Positions 61,499-64,000 of a stretch of DNA of 64,000 nt are shown piece by piece. This DNA comes from Fratercula arctica (lineage: Eukaryota > Chordata > Aves > Charadriiformes > Alcidae): contig CANTUZ010000005.1 of NCBI GenBank assembly GCA_947846985.1, positions 53,967,389 to 54,031,388 on the forward strand, read 5' to 3'. Position 1 is the first letter of the stretch; every line of letters begins with the position of its first letter. The notes beneath the pieces are model-generated. The model searched no databases. It was not told where the DNA came from and saw only the letters and a program-made list of their open reading frames with translations. The translations under genes were made by a program, and so were the position numbers.

Positions 61499-64000
61499 CA
61501 TTATAATTTTAGAGATTAGGTAGTGCAAACAATGTTGAAACTAGTTTTACTTGACACCTAACTTTGCTGAATGTATGTTTCACACGTGACATTATTATTC
61601 ATGACTATCTGATCACCCTGGTTAGATTCAAACCAATTTTCCTCAAACTGAACCTACTACTTCTTGATATTGAACATTCATACGCATCTCAGTTGCCCAA
61701 ATCTACTATTTTATGAACAAGAAAGTCATCAGAAGTAGTAACTCCAAAGAAATACCTTGAACATAATTCCCAGTGACTACAGCATTGCTGCCACTAAGGC
61801 GGGAGGACAAGGCTTGATGCGCTGGGACAATCTGAATTTTTGTGACCTAGCCTGCTTGTCTCCTGCATACCCATGCCTGGGCTTGATCGTACCCAGGTGA
61901 AGCCAGCGATGATTCTCATAGGTGCAGGGCTTAAAACACTGTTTTGCTACATTAGCAAGTGCTGCCGTAAATGTGCCTGACTATCCACTCCCACATGGGG
62001 AATCCGCTGGCAGCAAGAGCTGCGATAGCGACTCCTGGGCCACTCGCAGGGCTGTGTGCCCTGGGAAGAAGGAATGCGGCTGGGATGCCATTGCATGCAG
62101 GTGATCCCAGTTACAAGCATGGCCTGGGGACAGGGGACAGAAGCCTAGGAACGTGGGTGTTAAATAGAGCAAATCTTTAGACCTGCTTACTATCTTGTGA
62201 TCTGGGATGTGGGGAACAGGCCCCTCTGATCGTCTGCCAAGTTCAGCTAGGTCAGATCAGACAGGCTGGTATCCTGCGCTCAGCTCTACTCACTACAATA
62301 ACCTCCTGTGACAGCTGGGGCAAGCTGGTGGGCACAGAATGAGAGAAGCATTGAAGAAGGGAGCTCTGGAGACCATGTAGCCCAACAGCTTGCTCAAAGC
62401 AGGGTCAGCTACAGCGAGTCGTTCAGGACGGTGTCCAGTTGGGTTCTGACTTCCTCCAACAATGGAGACTCCATAATCTCTCTGAGCAACCTGTTTCAGT
62501 GTTTGACAATACTGACATTAAAAAAGGTTTTCTCTACATTTAAATGGAATTCTTGTATTTTAATTTGTGGTCACTGTCCCTTAGCCTGTCACTAGATGCC
62601 ACTGAGAAGAGGCTATCTCTTTCTGCTCTCCTCCCATGAGAAATCAGGTATTTGTACACCTTGGTAAGATCCCCACAGGTCTTTTCTTCTCTGGGCTAAA
62701 CAGGTCCAGCTCTCTCAGCTTCTCCTCATACGTTAGATGCTGTGATCCCTCAGTCACCTTTATGGCCCTTTACTGGAGCCAATAGAGTATGCCCATGCCT
62801 TTCTTGCATTGGGAAGCCCAGCACTGGGTGCAGTACTTCAGATGAGTAGACCAGGGGTGAGTAGAGAGGAAGGATCACTTGCCTTGACCTGCTGGCGATG
62901 CTCTTCTTGATGCAGCTCAAGATGCTGTTGGCTGCGTTTCCTGCAAGAGCTTATCGCTGGCTCATGGTCAACTTGGTATCCACCAGGAGCCCCAGACCCC
63001 CAAGCACACCATCTCATGTCTCCACTTCTAAAACTAAGATAATATTTTCTCTCATTTTCCCTTCAGAATGCAAGCATTTCTGGGCAGGGACCAACCCTTA
63101 CTATACACAAAATAGATGGAGTACTGATCTCAATGCTGTTTCTAAGCACAACTGAAATACTAACCGCAACAATAACTCAGCAACATTTTCTGGGAGGCAA
63201 AGATGCAAGCAGAGAAAGTTGTTGATGATTATGACCTATCAAGAGACTCAACAGAATGCCAAAAAAACCCCTCTTAAACAAGTTGCTTATGAACTAAAGC
63301 TTGAGATATAGAAAGCTTTGAGGTAGTATGCTGAACTCACACACAATGTGTTCTTCACGCACAGCACTCATCTGAAAGAGTAGTTGAGATACTATTTTCA
63401 CTGCTTCTTGTATAAATAAGAGCCAAGAATCTCACTTAGAGCTATCTTTTAATAATGGGCTGCAGTTTTCATGGTGTATAAAAACTGATTTCTGATGAAG
63501 GAAGGAAGGAAGCCCAATTAAATACAGACGCCATGCTAATGACAAGGTGACGGATGGATGACTAAGCTAGATTTGAACACACCTAGACCACACCTCAGGA
63601 CACTTACAGGAGAAAGCCTGCTACTGAACATGGAAAAGCCTGCCCTGCAATTGGAAAGAAAGCAGAGAAAATCAATACAAGACCAATTTATATGAATAAT
63701 GCAAATCTCTGCACACTAGTTTTAGAGAAAGTCCAAATTTGTCTTTCGTGTCTTTCCAGTGTCAAGCCATGAGAGGAAGGAAGGTAAAGGAAAAGGTAAC
63801 AGTTTCTGACCCAACTGCATAATTTCTGTATTTGATAAAAAATCTTTAACAACTACAAACAATAATTTCTATCATAACTATAAGCAGAATACTGATTTAC
63901 AAAGAATTCAACCATTTTGTTCAATTTTGAAGATTGGGATATTCCAGAGTAATGTTGCATGTGTTCAAGATATGATATGGATAGTGAACAGGAAATTCCC
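61499..64000. other. Distal upstream region of serpin 3
   Basis: Apart from the reverse CR1 at 62.36-63.00 kb, nothing recognisable. No further serpin exon appears before the window ends. Confidence 0.5.
62361..63003 (-). mobile_element. CR1 fragment (3' UTR and end of ORF2), reverse orientation
   Basis: The plus strand carries the complement of CR1: TGCTCAAAGCAGGGTCAGCT, TCTGAGCAACCTGTTTCAGT, AGCTTCTCCTCATACGTTAG, GGGAAGCCCAGCACTGGGTG and GGCTCATGGTCAACTTGGTA, in the expected order over about 640 bp. It lies about 1 kb upstream of serpin 3 exon 1. Ends are approximate. Confidence 0.9.

Overview
The window reads as nuclear DNA from a bird. It has CR1 retroposon copies in both orientations, including one long RT-bearing copy, and two solo endogenous-retrovirus LTRs that both open with TGTTGTGGTTTAAC and carry near-matching 5-bp target duplications. 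Its genes are intron-split, A1AT-type (clade A) serpins. There are no operons, bacterial signals or CRISPR. Most long ORFs are chance or antisense frames.

The content is a head-to-tail array of secreted clade A serpin genes, all on the minus strand. Reading from high to low coordinate there are three intact genes: serpin 3 (exon 1 near 61.4 kb, stop at 50,788), serpin 2 (exon 1 near 38.3 kb, stop at 31,884) and serpin 1 (exon 1 near 16.9 kb, stop at 12,866). Each has a non-coding first exon and four coding exons. Exons 3 and 4 are exactly 271 bp and 148 bp in every gene, with phases 1, 2 and 0 and GT-AG junctions, so the models of 432, 419 and 413 aa close without any repair. Their reactive loops differ: serpin 1 has Trp-Arg|Ser (trypsin-like target), serpin 2 has Leu|Leu (chymotrypsin-like target) and serpin 3 has Pro-Met|Ser (elastase-like target, as in alpha-1-antitrypsin).

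Between and beyond the intact genes lie three decayed serpin exon-2 pieces: 4.56-5.18 kb (long, frameshifted and split by a CR1), 19.27-19.42 kb (3' end with a usable splice donor) and 42.94-43.01 kb (short 3' end). The locus therefore looks like a birth-and-death cluster that once held about six units.

Serpins 1 and 2 carry HNF1-like sites about 90 bp upstream of the exon 1 donor, which fits liver expression. Serpin 3 keeps only a half-site and has an AP-1 motif further upstream. The two solo LTRs lie in the same orientation and enclose the whole of serpin 2.

The remaining sequence (1-4.5 kb, 5.2-12.8 kb, 20.6-31.8 kb, 43-45.8 kb, 47.7-50.7 kb, 63-64 kb) is mostly intergenic DNA with simple repeats and no gene I can support. 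I see no novel non-serpin system. The interest is in loop diversification, glycosylation-site differences and the relics.
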